Shown here: positions 34,759-43,712 of the stretch, in pieces
How the letters are laid out: every line of letters starts with the position of its first letter
Position numbering within the stretch: position 1 is the first letter of the stretch
Notes under the pieces: generated by a model
Told to the model about the DNA's origin: nothing
The model's database searches: none
The model's input: the letters and a program-made list of their open reading frames with translations, nothing else
Position numbers and translations under genes: made by a program
Assembly (NCBI RefSeq): GCF_003477885.1
Contig: NZ_QUEE01000002.1
Span: 186,001-250,000, forward strand
DNA from: Lachnotalea sp. AF33-28
GTDB lineage: Bacteria; Bacillota; Clostridia; Lachnospirales; Lachnospiraceae
Reading direction: 5' to 3'
DNA: 64,000 bases

Positions 34759-34882
34759 TATTCAATAGGAAAATACGACCTATTGAATAAAAACGCTCCG
34801 CTTAGGATCGCACTGCGGCGGGAAGGTATTATGTCGCTAAAGCGACCCGCCGCAGGCGGAGAATCCCGCGAGCGGAATTCTC
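34759..34882. repeat. Block of consecutive hairpins between MATE and YtaF genes
   Basis: Three structures in a row: TTCAATAGG..CCTATTGAA (34759-34787); GCGGCGGG enclosing GTCGC-TAAA-GCGAC and closing with CCCGCCGC; and GAGAATCCCGC-GA-GCGGAATTCTC (34859-34882). The segment GGCGGAGAATCCCGC recurs exactly at 56878-56892, marking another dispersed repeat family. Confidence 0.75.
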
Positions 34883-34884
34883 TT

Positions 34885-35454
34885 TCATATACACTCAAAG
34901 ATTCCCAGCACTGCGAGCAGAATCCCCGTTATCAATAATGAATAACCGCGGACCCATTTACTCAGTACCGTTTTTCCGAGCAGGTTTGCCAGAAAGATGC
35001 AGAGAAAGGTACAGATAAATGTGAAAACAGCAGTGGTAAAAGCCGGGATGTCAGCGATGCCGGCGGCAATTCCAAGCCCGATATTGTTGATGGACAGAGC
35101 CATTGAAAGAGCCAGGGTTGCGCCAAGCGGGAGACGTTTTTCGGATGAAAGGGCGGATCCGGAATCCGCTGTGTCTTGTTTCTTCCTTTCTTTTAAGAAT
35201 TTAAGAACCATATAACATCCGAACAGGATCAGGATACTGCCGCCAAACAGGTCGGAGTATCTGGAGAAAAAGGTTTTGGAAATAAGATCGCCGCCCAGGA
35301 CTGCCGCAAAGGTAAAAACGGCGGTCACAGCTCCGATGACAAGGCCGTTTAAATAGCTGATCCGGATACGATTTATCTGATAAGCCAGAACGATGACAAA
35401 AGTGTCAAGGTTTGACGAGAGCACAAACAGGAATACCGAAAGAAAAGAGCGCAT
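34885..35454 (-). CDS. ytaF: YtaF-like membrane protein (MntP superfamily)
   Basis: A 189-residue integral membrane protein with six predicted helices in two homologous halves. The halves begin SSNLDTFVIVLAY and SMALSINNIGLGIAAGI, the Asp/Asn-bearing segments that characterise the MntP/YtaF fold. YtaF is annotated as a sporulation membrane protein; MntP relatives export manganese. The polar residues here fit YtaF better, but function is not proven. I choose the ATG at 35454 with GGGAGG upstream. No yybP-ykoY type riboswitch is visible in its leader, which argues against classic MntP regulation. Confidence 0.82.
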   Translation of the reverse strand: MRSFLSVFLFVLSSNLDTFVIVLAYQINRIRISYLNGLVIGAVTAVFTFAAVLGGDLISKTFFSRYSDLFGGSILILFGCYMVLKFLKERKKQDTADSGSALSSEKRLPLGATLALSMALSINNIGLGIAAGIADIPAFTTAVFTFICTFLCIFLANLLGKTVLSKWVRGYSLLITGILLAVLGIFECI

Positions 35455-35556
35455 TTTTCCTCCCAAATAACATGCTTTATTCTAATTTATGCGTTGAAAT
35501 TCCCTGTGTGAGCCTTTTGACCGTTGTTTGCAGAACACAGTTTTTTCACAAATTTT

Positions 35557-35587
35557 TTGCAGACAGAACACATTTAGGTGCTAGAAT
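35557..35587 (+). promoter_or_regulatory. Possible promoter of the Gld-type ABC operon
   Basis: TTGCAG (35557-35562) and TAGAAT (35582-35587) with a 19-base spacer. A direct repeat of CAGAACACA (about 35531 and 35564) overlaps it and could bind a regulator. Confidence 0.4.
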
Positions 35588-35628
35588 TGACTAACAAATG
35601 AGTTTAACTGTTTAAGGAGGGTCCACCA

Positions 35629-36675
35629 TTGATTGAAGTAAAGAATCTGACCAAGAAGTACGGCGATCATATCGCGGTAGATCATTTGAGCTTTACTGTG
35701 GAAACAGGGCAGATCTATGGCTTCCTGGGGCCGAACGGAGCCGGGAAATCCACTACCATGAACATTATGACGGGATATCTGGCAGCTACTGAAGGCGATG
35801 TCATAATAAACGGCCATGACATTTTTGAAGAGCCAGAGGAAGCGAAGAAATGTATCGGCTATCTGCCGGAACTGCCGCCCCTTTATATGGACATGACGGT
35901 GACCGAGTATCTGAAATTTGCAGCCGAGCTGAAGAAAATACCCAGAAAGGATCGGGAAGAGGCCATTGAGCAGGCGATGGAAACAGCCAGGATTAAAGAG
36001 GTATCCGCCCGGCTGATCAAAAACCTGTCCAAAGGCTACAAGCAGAGAGTCGGCCTGGCCCAGGCCGTGCTGGGATTCCCGGAGGTGATCATACTGGATG
36101 AGCCCACGGTAGGACTGGACCCCAAACAGATCATAGAGATCCGTGACGTGATCAAGGATCTGGGCAAGAAACATACAGTGATCTTAAGTTCCCATATCCT
36201 GTCAGAAGTCAGCGCCGTATGCGACCACATCATGATTATTTCCAAAGGAAAGCTGGTGGCCAGCGATACGCCGGAGAATCTGTCCAGACTGATGGAAGGC
36301 TCCCATTCCCTTACGCTGCTGGTTAAAGGCGGAAAAACAGAAACGGAAGGAGTGCTTAAGAAACTGCCGGATATCAATCAGTACCGGGTGAAGAAAGGGC
36401 AGGAGGACGGCACTGTGGAAGTATCCGTGCAGACCGGCAAGGATACGGATCTGCGGGAATGCCTGTTTTATGCCTTTGCGGAGGCAAGGCTGCCGATCCT
36501 GATGATGAAATCTGCGGATATGTCGCTGGAGGATGTATTCCTCGAACTGACGGAGAACGATCATGCACCGCAGCTTGGGGAACAGACGGATGAGGCGTAT
36601 GAGTCCGATCTGAATGAGGATGAGAAGGAAGCAGCAGAAAACGAGGAGGTATCCGAAGATGAAAGCAGTTTATAA
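35629..36675 (+). CDS. ABC transporter ATPase, GldA-like
   Basis: A 348-residue ATPase. Walker A GPNGAGKS starts at residue 34, signature LSKGYKQRVGLAQA near 128, and Walker B VIILDEPTVGLD. The last 40 residues are an acidic tail (Glu/Asp-rich). It pairs with the permease and the two auxiliary proteins downstream in the order seen in Bacteroidetes gliding operons, but such operons are common in non-motile Firmicutes with unknown substrates. Start TTG at 35629 with AGGAGG eight bases upstream. Its end overlaps the permease start by 17 bases. Confidence 0.92.
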   Translation: MIEVKNLTKKYGDHIAVDHLSFTVETGQIYGFLGPNGAGKSTTMNIMTGYLAATEGDVIINGHDIFEEPEEAKKCIGYLPELPPLYMDMTVTEYLKFAAELKKIPRKDREEAIEQAMETARIKEVSARLIKNLSKGYKQRVGLAQAVLGFPEVIILDEPTVGLDPKQIIEIRDVIKDLGKKHTVILSSHILSEVSAVCDHIMIISKGKLVASDTPENLSRLMEGSHSLTLLVKGGKTETEGVLKKLPDINQYRVKKGQEDGTVEVSVQTGKDTDLRECLFYAFAEARLPILMMKSADMSLEDVFLELTENDHAPQLGEQTDEAYESDLNEDEKEAAENEEVSEDESSL

Positions 36676-37522
36676 AAGAGAGGTACAGTCCTATTTTACC
36701 TCCATGACCGGATATATTTTTGTCGCTTTTATGGTAGCGATCATCAGCATCTATTTTGTTATTCTGAATCTCAACAACGGGCTGCCGTATTTCGCGTATA
36801 CGCTGTCCAATATCACTTTTGTATTTCTTGTGTCCGTGCCGATTCTCACCATGCGTTCCATGGCAGAAGAGAGGAAGAACAAGACGGATCAGCTGCTTTT
36901 AACTGCGCCGGTCACAGTGGCCGATGTGGTGGTGGGCAAGTACCTGGCAATGATCACGGTATTCGGCATCGTCTGCCTTCTGACCTGCTTCTGTCCGTTG
37001 ATCATGTCTGCCTACGGCGGTTCAGTGCAGCTGGCTGACTATGGCAGCATTCTGGCATTTTTCCTGATGGGCTGCGCAGCCATTGCCATGGGTATGTTTA
37101 TATCCTCACTGACCGAGAGCCAGATCATCGCCAGCGTGGGCACCTTCGGCGCGCTTCTCGTGCTGTTTTTGATGTCTAATATCAGCAGCCTGCTTCCCTC
37201 CGCCAGTGCGGGCACGTTTCTGGGTTTCTGCATGATGATGCTGGTGATCGGGCTGGTGATTTATCTGCTTACGAAAAACTGGGTTCTTTCCGCTGCAGTC
37301 TGTGTGGTGGGGATCGGCCTGCTGACCGGTCTGTACCTGTGGAAACCGGCGCTGTTTTCAGGATTGTTCCAGACTGTATTAAACAGTCTGTCCCTGGCGG
37401 ACCGCTTCAATAACTTTATCAACCAGATATTTGATCTCTCTGCGATTGTCTACTATATCACATTTTCAGCGGTCTTTGTATTTTTGTCCGCGCAGGCAGT
37501 CCAGAAAAGAAGATGGAGCTAG
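36659..37522 (+). CDS. ABC-2 type permease, GldF-like
   Basis: A 287-residue permease with six predicted helices; MKAVYKREVQSYFTSMTGYI is the typical ABC-2 start and TMRSMAEERKNKTDQLLLTAP the conserved cytoplasmic loop of the Gld/Nos subgroup. The ATG at 36659 is chosen because GAGGAGG sits just upstream and because the earlier in-frame region is the acidic tail of the ATPase read in another frame. It is coupled to the ATPase by a 17-base overlap. Probably exports or senses a cell-envelope component. Confidence 0.9.
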   Translation: MKAVYKREVQSYFTSMTGYIFVAFMVAIISIYFVILNLNNGLPYFAYTLSNITFVFLVSVPILTMRSMAEERKNKTDQLLLTAPVTVADVVVGKYLAMITVFGIVCLLTCFCPLIMSAYGGSVQLADYGSILAFFLMGCAAIAMGMFISSLTESQIIASVGTFGALLVLFLMSNISSLLPSASAGTFLGFCMMMLVIGLVIYLLTKNWVLSAAVCVVGIGLLTGLYLWKPALFSGLFQTVLNSLSLADRFNNFINQIFDLSAIVYYITFSAVFVFLSAQAVQKRRWS

Positions 37523-37534
37523 GAGGGAACGGAC

Positions 37535-38992
37535 GTGAGCAAATTAAAACTGAAAAAACCGGAAATCAAGAGTCAGTTTAAGACCAGAAAATCAAAAAGC
37601 GGATCCTATAGCGTTCTGCTGACCGTGATTGTGATCGCTATCGCCGTGATTGTGAACCTGGTGGTCGCAGAGCTGCCCTCGAAATATACCAACGTGGATT
37701 TAAGCCCCAACAAGATGTATTCCATCGGGGATGAGACTAAAAATGTGGTGAAAAACCTGAATACCGATGTGAAAATCTATGTTCTGGCTGCTGAAGAGAG
37801 CGCGGACGGCACGATATCGGAGCTCCTGAACCGTTATAAAGATCTGTCGGATCACATCAGCGTGGAGTACGTCGATCCGGTATTGTCACCGGGATTCGCT
37901 TCCAATTACGGTGAAACCTCCATAGCGAGCAACAGCCTGATCGTTGAAAGCGAGAAGCGCCATAAGGTGGTCAGCTACAACGATATCTATGTGGTGGATT
38001 ACAGCAGCTATTATTCGACCGGCACTACTGAGGAGAATTTTGACGGAGAGGGCCAGCTGACCAGCGCGATCGCCTATGTGACCAGCGAAACGCTGCCGAT
38101 GGTATACAGCATTACCGGCCATGGGGAGTCTTCCCTGGGCACGGTGGCGTCGGATGTGGCTCTTAAGCAGAACGTGGAAGTCAAGGATCTGAACCTGCTG
38201 TCGGAAGGCGCGGTGCCGGAAGACGCCGATGCGGTTTTAATCTATGCGCCCACCTCCGATTACAGTTCGGATGAGGCCGATATGCTGATCTCCTATCTGG
38301 AAGCGGGAGGAGCAGCGTTTATCATGACCAATTATACCACGGAGGATATGACAAACTTCAACCGCATACTGGACAATTACGGCGTATCCCTGTCCCAGGG
38401 TGTGGTGGTAGAAGGCGATCAGTCAGCCTATTATATGGACCCTCTGACGATCCTGCCCACCGTTAATTCCCATGATATCACCTCGGATATCAAGTCAGGC
38501 CAGACGCCGATCCTGATTTTAAACGCACAGGCGGTCAATAAAAATGAAACCGTGAGAAGCACCGTAACGATCAAGGATCTGCTGACCACATCGGACAGCT
38601 CCTATGAAAAGACTCCGGTGGACGGAAAACTTACCACCTATGAAAAAGAGGACGGAGACCGCACCGGAAGCTTCCCCGTAGCAGTGGCAATTTCGGAAGA
38701 TCTGGGTGACGGCAATACCACGCAGATCGTACTTTGCACCAGCGCATGGCTGCTTCAGGATACTCTGCTTTCGCAATTCAACATATCCAATACGGATCTG
38801 TTTGCAAATTCACTGGGATGGATGTGTGAACAGGAGAGCACGGTGAATATCCCTGTGAAATCCACGAGCATCGAATACATCATGGTGCCGGCCGCACAGG
38901 TGAACCTCTGGAGCTCTGTCTGCATCATCATTCTGCCGGCTGCCCTCTTAATCGCCGGTTTGATTATCTGGTTGTGGAGGCGTAAGAAATAA
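37535..38992 (+). CDS. GldG-like ABC auxiliary protein
   Basis: A 485-residue protein with one membrane helix near the N-terminus (about 27-47) and one at the very C-terminus (about 460-482) followed by RRKK, enclosing a large extracytoplasmic domain of the ABC-type uncharacterised (GldG) family. MYSIGDETKNVVKNL and VYSITGHGESSLG are typical. It starts with GTG at 37535 (AGGAGGGAA upstream), 12 bases after the permease. Its stop shares a base with the next start. Part of a four-gene exporter-like complex. Confidence 0.88.
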   Translation: MSKLKLKKPEIKSQFKTRKSKSGSYSVLLTVIVIAIAVIVNLVVAELPSKYTNVDLSPNKMYSIGDETKNVVKNLNTDVKIYVLAAEESADGTISELLNRYKDLSDHISVEYVDPVLSPGFASNYGETSIASNSLIVESEKRHKVVSYNDIYVVDYSSYYSTGTTEENFDGEGQLTSAIAYVTSETLPMVYSITGHGESSLGTVASDVALKQNVEVKDLNLLSEGAVPEDADAVLIYAPTSDYSSDEADMLISYLEAGGAAFIMTNYTTEDMTNFNRILDNYGVSLSQGVVVEGDQSAYYMDPLTILPTVNSHDITSDIKSGQTPILILNAQAVNKNETVRSTVTIKDLLTTSDSSYEKTPVDGKLTTYEKEDGDRTGSFPVAVAISEDLGDGNTTQIVLCTSAWLLQDTLLSQFNISNTDLFANSLGWMCEQESTVNIPVKSTSIEYIMVPAAQVNLWSSVCIIILPAALLIAGLIIWLWRRKK

Positions 38993-40545
38993 TGGCAAAA
39001 AAGAAAAAGAAGAAGGGACTCACACTTGGTCTGCTGCTCCTTTTGCTGGCGGTGCTTATCGGAGGGCTCTTTGGTCTGCGGGCGCTGAATAAAGCACAGG
39101 AGGAGAAGGCGGACGGAGAAACCGCAGAGGAGAAAACATATATAGTGAGCCGGGATATCAAATCCACGGATATTACGGAATTTTCCTATCAGTGCGAAGG
39201 TGAAACACTGACCTTTGTAAAGGAGGACGATACCTGGAAGTATAAGGATAACAAGGATATGGAGCTGAATCAGTCCAAATTCACCACCATGACCGGTTCC
39301 CTTGCCGGGCTGACGGCTAAAAGAGTGGTGGAAGAGAACCTGGATCATTTAAGTACCTACGGACTGGATGCCCCTTCCAATGTCATTCATTTTAAAACTG
39401 CGGACAGCGAGATGACTCTCTATCTCGGAATCAAGAATGAAGTGACCGGAGACTATTATCTGTATGTGGAAGGCGGCAGCGCTGTATACACAGTTTCTAC
39501 CTATATTAATGATGATTTTTCGACAGGCCTTTATGATCTGCTGCAGGCGGAGTCGCTGCCTGCGATTTCACAGACAGAACTCACCGGCATAGAGCTTTCA
39601 GTTCCTAACGGACATATGATGGCGCTGTTTGAATCGGCAGGGGACACAGAGGCGGATTACAGCGGCATGTACAGCTGGTTTTTATTAAAAGAGGACGGCA
39701 TCAGGATCCCCATGGATGAAACGGCACAGTCCGATTTGATTGAAAAGGTGACAAGCCTCACGCTGGGCAGCCTTGTGAGCTATGAGCCTGCGGAGGAGGA
39801 GCTGAAAACATATGGGTTGGATGCGCCCGCCGCACAGATTACCGTCCATTATGTGAAGACCTACGAGGAACAGGCGGAGGAGACCGAATCCGTTCAAAGC
39901 ACCGATGCTGCGGCGGAGACAGCAAAAGAGACGTCGGAAGCGAAAACAGTCACTGTCAACGAAACGCTGATCCTGTATATCGGGAAGCAGGCCGAATCGG
40001 GGGACTATTATGTAAAAACATCCGTTTCCAACCGTGTCAGCCTGATGGCGCAGACCACGGCGGAATATTTCCTGAACCTGACAGACCGCACCTTCATCAA
40101 TAAATCTGCGGCACTTATCAATATCAAGGATGTGGACAGCATCACGGCGGTGGTGGACGGAACCACGATCGAATACTCGATTAAACGCGAGACAGTTGCC
40201 GGCACCGACAGCGAGACCGGTGAAGCGGTGACGGAGGAAACAGAAACCTATTACAAAGACGGAACGGAAATGGCGGAAGACGAATTCAAGTCCCTGTACC
40301 AGCAGATCATCGGCATCAAAGCCGAACAGGTGCTGGCGGAGGATGCCGCTCCCAGCCAGAACACGGATGAGCTGACCTTCACATTCCACCGTAACACAGA
40401 GACGTTTCCCGAAATCACTATATCCTATGCGCCTTATGACAGCAGCTTCTATCAGATGACGGTAAACGGAGTCACTCAGCTGCTGGTCAATAAGCGGGAT
40501 ATCGCAAACTTAAAGACAGCGCTGCTCGCACCGGCAGCGGAATAA
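38992..40545 (+). CDS. DUF4340-type envelope protein of the Gld operon
   Basis: A 517-residue protein with a lysine-rich cytoplasmic start, one membrane helix (about 9-25) and an extracytoplasmic region containing repeated beta-rich modules of the DUF4340 kind (TLTFVKEDDTWKYKDNKDMELNQ... and a second at about residue 245). DUF4340 proteins nearly always follow GldG genes. An acidic, Thr-rich linker lies around residues 290-315. Start overlaps the previous stop (TAATG). Biochemical role unknown. Confidence 0.85.
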   Translation: MAKKKKKKGLTLGLLLLLLAVLIGGLFGLRALNKAQEEKADGETAEEKTYIVSRDIKSTDITEFSYQCEGETLTFVKEDDTWKYKDNKDMELNQSKFTTMTGSLAGLTAKRVVEENLDHLSTYGLDAPSNVIHFKTADSEMTLYLGIKNEVTGDYYLYVEGGSAVYTVSTYINDDFSTGLYDLLQAESLPAISQTELTGIELSVPNGHMMALFESAGDTEADYSGMYSWFLLKEDGIRIPMDETAQSDLIEKVTSLTLGSLVSYEPAEEELKTYGLDAPAAQITVHYVKTYEEQAEETESVQSTDAAAETAKETSEAKTVTVNETLILYIGKQAESGDYYVKTSVSNRVSLMAQTTAEYFLNLTDRTFINKSAALINIKDVDSITAVVDGTTIEYSIKRETVAGTDSETGEAVTEETETYYKDGTEMAEDEFKSLYQQIIGIKAEQVLAEDAAPSQNTDELTFTFHRNTETFPEITISYAPYDSSFYQMTVNGVTQLLVNKRDIANLKTALLAPAAE

Positions 40546-40551
40546 AACGGT

Positions 40552-40617
40552 AAATCCCTGAACCGATGGGGCTGAAGCATGAGTTACGGCTTTAAGTCCC
40601 ATTGGCTTAGGGATTTG
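40552..40617 (+). terminator. Terminator-like stem after the Gld-type operon
   Basis: AAATCCCT..CC.ATGGG pairs with CCCAT.GG..AGGGATTT around a 25-base loop. It is followed by TGTTCGATTTG, so the T run is poor. Confidence 0.65.
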
Positions 40618-40693
40618 TTCGATTTGTCCGGGAGTGACTGTTATGCCGTTACAACGCTGTAAGCAAATTGTAATATTTACCATTCCCAGAAGG

Positions 40694-40722
40694 TTGATTT
40701 TTGCCCGGTATTCAGGTACAAT
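40694..40722 (+). promoter_or_regulatory. Promoter of the GH25 muramidase gene
   Basis: TTGATT (40694-40699), 17-base spacer, TACAAT (40717-40722), 87 bases before the start codon. Confidence 0.6.
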
Positions 40723-40809
40723 ATGGAAATAAAGATACAGGTAACAGGGACGAATGCGTCCCGCTGACAGAATGATGAGAGTTGTAAAAGGGAAGGAAAA
40801 AGGACAGGC

Positions 40810-42960
40810 ATGAAGGAAAAACTTACTTCTTTGTTGGCAAAGATGGCACCGTATAAGATCCCGATTCTCTGCGGAGTGCTGGTGGTTGTTTTGGGCGTTA
40901 CGGCTGTAATAGCGGTGCCCATCGCCATGAATGCAGGGACAGACGGCACGCAGGCCGTGGCGGGAGCGAATACGGATCCCACAGAGGATACCCAGGTGGA
41001 GAACATACAGGAGTCCCCGCGCCAGCTGGCGGATTTCAACCTGGCTGAGCCGATGAAGGTGATTAACCCCACCACGGTTCACAGCGTGGGAGTGATCGGC
41101 GCTACCGAGGCTCCTACCGAAGCCGAGGAACCGGTGGAAGTGGAACATAAAGTAATTGAAAAGGAAAAACTGCCGGAAGTTGATAAAGCGCCGGTAAATG
41201 ACGCGGCCGATCCGGGAGACGGTGCGGACGATGCAGGTAATGCTGCGGATGTGGATATAAGCGACATTGCCAAGGGCGATTATGAGAGCCAGGGCATGTC
41301 TCTTGGCATCGATGTATCCCATCATCAGGGAAGCATTAACTGGCAGCAGGTTAAGGACAGCGGGATTGAGTTCGCTATGATCCGCGTAGGTTACCGAAGC
41401 CGCGATACAGGTACGATCTATGAGGACCGTCAGGCCGCTGCCAATATGAAGGGCGCGCTTGCGGCCGGTCTGAAGGTCGGTGTATATTTCTTCTCACAGG
41501 CGATCAACGAGTATGAAGCCGTGGAAGAAGCTTCCTGGGTAGTGAATTATGTGAGCAAGTATCAGATTACTTATCCGATTGTATATGACTGTGAATACAT
41601 CGGCCAGTACCGTACGGCTGCGGCAGGTGTAACGAAGAGCCAGAGAACGGATTATGCGATCGCGTTTATGGAGACTGTGAAGAGCGCCGGTTATTCACCG
41701 ATGATGTATGCCAGCAAGAACGGCTATGCTAATAACTGGGAAACCGACCGTTTAAGCAACCGTTATAAGATCTGGGTGGCGCAGTATCCGGGATCTGTGA
41801 ATCCGGTAACGGATAAGAGCTCCTATACAGGCAAGCATCAGATGTGGCAGTATACTAGCAAGGGCAGTGTTCCGGGAATCAGCGGAAATGTGGATATGAA
41901 TGTGGCCTATTTCAAATATACGGGCACCCCGGACGCATCCGTAACGAATGTGAAATTTGTCGTGAAAGACAATTCCGGCAAGGCGGTAAAGGGGGCAACT
42001 GTGCAGATGGCAGGCGCGACCACCAATTCCGCGATCACGGATGAGACAGGTACGGCCGTATTTACGTATGTGCCATTCGGCGATTATACAGTGACGGTCA
42101 GCGGTGTGCCGAACGGATATAAAAAGACAGGCAAGATCGTACAGGTCAATTTCTCCAAGTACCAGGCCGAATATGTGGACAGCACCAGCTTTGTGCTGGA
42201 ACCCGGACAGGACGACAGCACCACCTTCCCGGTAGGCGATGAAACCTTTACCAGGGTGAACAAGCAGGTGAAGGTAACCGCAAGCACGCTCAATGTGCGG
42301 GAGTTTAACAATACTTCGTCCAGAGTGCTCGGTAAGGTGACCAAGAATACCGTATTAAAATGTACAGCTACAGGAAGCGGCAGCTGGATTCAGGTTGAAT
42401 ACAACGGCCAGACCGGCTATGTCAGCAGGGACTATGTGACCTTTGTGGATGAAAGCAGCAGCTGTGTTAACGGACATACCAAGGATACTCCGACCTATAC
42501 CAAGGTGGATGATAAGACCCACAAGGTGACTTATATCTGTAAGGTCTGCAAAGAGGAGATTAAAGACGCGGCTGTGACGGAAAACCATACCTGGGATGAC
42601 GGCAAGGTGACCACCGCTGCCATATGCGGCAAGGATGGCGTAAAGACCTATACCTGCACCAAGTGCGGCGCCACTAAGACAGAGGTGATTCCGGCTCCGG
42701 GCAAAACCCATAAGTGGGAGAAGCAGAGTGACGGTACTTATAAGTGCACCGTATGCGGTGAGGTAAAAGAGGATGTGACAGATTCTTCCACTGAGACTGA
42801 AACGGAATCCACTGAGGAATCCAGCTCCGAGACAGAGTCCTCCACAGCGCCTACACAATCTACAGAGCCTTCCTCCACAGAACCGGTGACCGAGGCTCCC
42901 ACAGAGTCTTCCACACCGGCGGAGAGCACAACATCGAATGTTTCCGGGAACTCCCTGTAA
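40810..42960 (+). CDS. Secreted GH25 muramidase with CnaB-like, SH3b and zinc-ribbon-like repeats
   Basis: A 716-residue cell-wall hydrolase. A membrane segment (about 17-38) serves as signal or anchor; an acidic linker follows. The GH25 domain (about 163-375) starts with GIDVSHHQGSINW and contains YDCEY with the catalytic Glu. Then come a CnaB/carboxypeptidase-regulatory-like domain (about 378-460), an SH3b domain (487-547, LNVREFNNTSSRVLGKV), and two or three Cys-x-x-Cys modules (about 550-650). The tail is about 60 residues of Ser/Thr/Glu/Pro, without LPxTG. It probably cleaves the N-acetylmuramyl-N-acetylglucosamine bond during wall remodelling. Confidence 0.9.
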   Translation: MKEKLTSLLAKMAPYKIPILCGVLVVVLGVTAVIAVPIAMNAGTDGTQAVAGANTDPTEDTQVENIQESPRQLADFNLAEPMKVINPTTVHSVGVIGATEAPTEAEEPVEVEHKVIEKEKLPEVDKAPVNDAADPGDGADDAGNAADVDISDIAKGDYESQGMSLGIDVSHHQGSINWQQVKDSGIEFAMIRVGYRSRDTGTIYEDRQAAANMKGALAAGLKVGVYFFSQAINEYEAVEEASWVVNYVSKYQITYPIVYDCEYIGQYRTAAAGVTKSQRTDYAIAFMETVKSAGYSPMMYASKNGYANNWETDRLSNRYKIWVAQYPGSVNPVTDKSSYTGKHQMWQYTSKGSVPGISGNVDMNVAYFKYTGTPDASVTNVKFVVKDNSGKAVKGATVQMAGATTNSAITDETGTAVFTYVPFGDYTVTVSGVPNGYKKTGKIVQVNFSKYQAEYVDSTSFVLEPGQDDSTTFPVGDETFTRVNKQVKVTASTLNVREFNNTSSRVLGKVTKNTVLKCTATGSGSWIQVEYNGQTGYVSRDYVTFVDESSSCVNGHTKDTPTYTKVDDKTHKVTYICKVCKEEIKDAAVTENHTWDDGKVTTAAICGKDGVKTYTCTKCGATKTEVIPAPGKTHKWEKQSDGTYKCTVCGEVKEDVTDSSTETETESTEESSSETESSTAPTQSTEPSSTEPVTEAPTESSTPAESTTSNVSGNSL

Positions 42961-43077
42961 AGCCCGATAATTAGTGGAGTGGAACAAAAACGGCCGTAGG
43001 GTCAACTTATGCATCAGTTAAATTGAGACCATACTCTAGACTATTTGGCAGGGATGGAAACAAATAAAAGATTTATG

Positions 43078-43151
43078 ATGAGCAAATCTGAATACTGTAC
43101 AGGTCACTGGCCTCAAGAGGGCAGTACTGTACAGTTTACGGATTTGCTCAT
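43078..43151. terminator. Nested inverted repeat after the muramidase gene
   Basis: ATGAGCAAATC (43078-43088) with GATTTGCTCAT (43141-43151), then ACTGTACAG with CTGTACAGT, then an inner CCTC-AA-GAGG. Three stacked stems with small internal loops; the downstream ATTTATT offers a weak T run. The rest of the 42961-43159 gap shows nothing I recognise. Confidence 0.55.
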
Positions 43152-43159
43152 TTATTAAA

Positions 43160-43312
43160 CAAGCGGAAGGTACACTGCACCTGACCCCGACGGAAACGGC
43201 GCATCCGAGCATTTATGACCCGCTTGAACCTGTATTTTGCAGTCCACAGTGCAAAAACCAGCATAAAGTTTATAAAAGCAGGGCAAAGAAAAATAAATCG
43301 GATAATGATTGA
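43160..43312 (+). pseudogene. C-terminal fragment with CxxxC motif
   Basis: An open frame without start, ending at the TGA at 43310. It reads QAEGTLHLTPTETAHPS then YDPLEPVFCSPQCKNQHKVY and a Lys/Ser-rich end. The CSPQCKN with following basic tail looks like the terminal zinc-binding motif found on several uncharacterised accessory proteins. It is preceded directly by the stem-loop at 43078, so the upstream part of the gene is missing. Confidence 0.4.
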
Positions 43313-43323
43313 TGGGAGGGTGA

Positions 43324-43611
43324 ATGATAGTGGCTGAAAATAACAAATTGCAAATCCGAAACAGCACCGTGGATTTTCTTGTATTTACAAAGGATGCCCA
43401 TGAGGACGGCATTGAAGTCCGTGTGCAGGATCACGATGTTTGGCTAACGCAAAAAGCGATTGGCCAGCTTTTTGATGTGGATAGAAGCGTTGTTACAAAG
43501 CACCTCAAAAACATTTACGAAAGTGGCGAATTATCAGAGGAGTCAACTTGTGCAAATTTTGCACAAGTTGCGGATAACGGGAAAACTTATCTGAACAGCT
43601 TGCTCAGTTAA
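43324..43611 (+). pseudogene. Truncated RhuM-family gene
   Basis: 95 codons. Residues 1-88 match the start of RhuM/virulence-protein family members, including the winged-helix segment VWLTQKAIGQLFDVDRSVVTKHLKN and the ending FAQVADNGKTY that normally continues for 250 more residues. After that point the sequence becomes an IS66-like transposase fragment in another frame. GGGAGG precedes the ATG, so a short protein could still be made. Confidence 0.75.
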
Positions 43612-43691
43612 ATGCAACTGTTGAATCTCTTAACCAGACCATAAAGGAACTTCAGGAGCAGTTAAATAAAAACTCCAAGAACAGTTCTAAA
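43593..43691 (+). mobile_element. Fragment of IS66-family transposase
   Basis: In frame from 43593 the sequence reads EQLAQLNATVESLNQTIKEL and then QEQLNKNSKNSSK, the leucine-zipper plus KNSSKPPS region near the start of IS66 TnpC. The PPSSDG part and everything after are absent. No terminal inverted repeats are visible. Confidence 0.7.
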
Positions 43692-43712
43692 TTAAAGGAT
43701 TGGAGAGACAGG

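Noticed and set aside
35455..35628. Manganese (yybP-ykoY) riboswitch before the YtaF-like gene
   Set aside because: The conserved loops of that riboswitch were not found on the minus strand.
40810..42960. Sortase-anchored surface protein
   Set aside because: The Ser/Thr-rich tail has no LPxTG, hydrophobic stretch or basic end.
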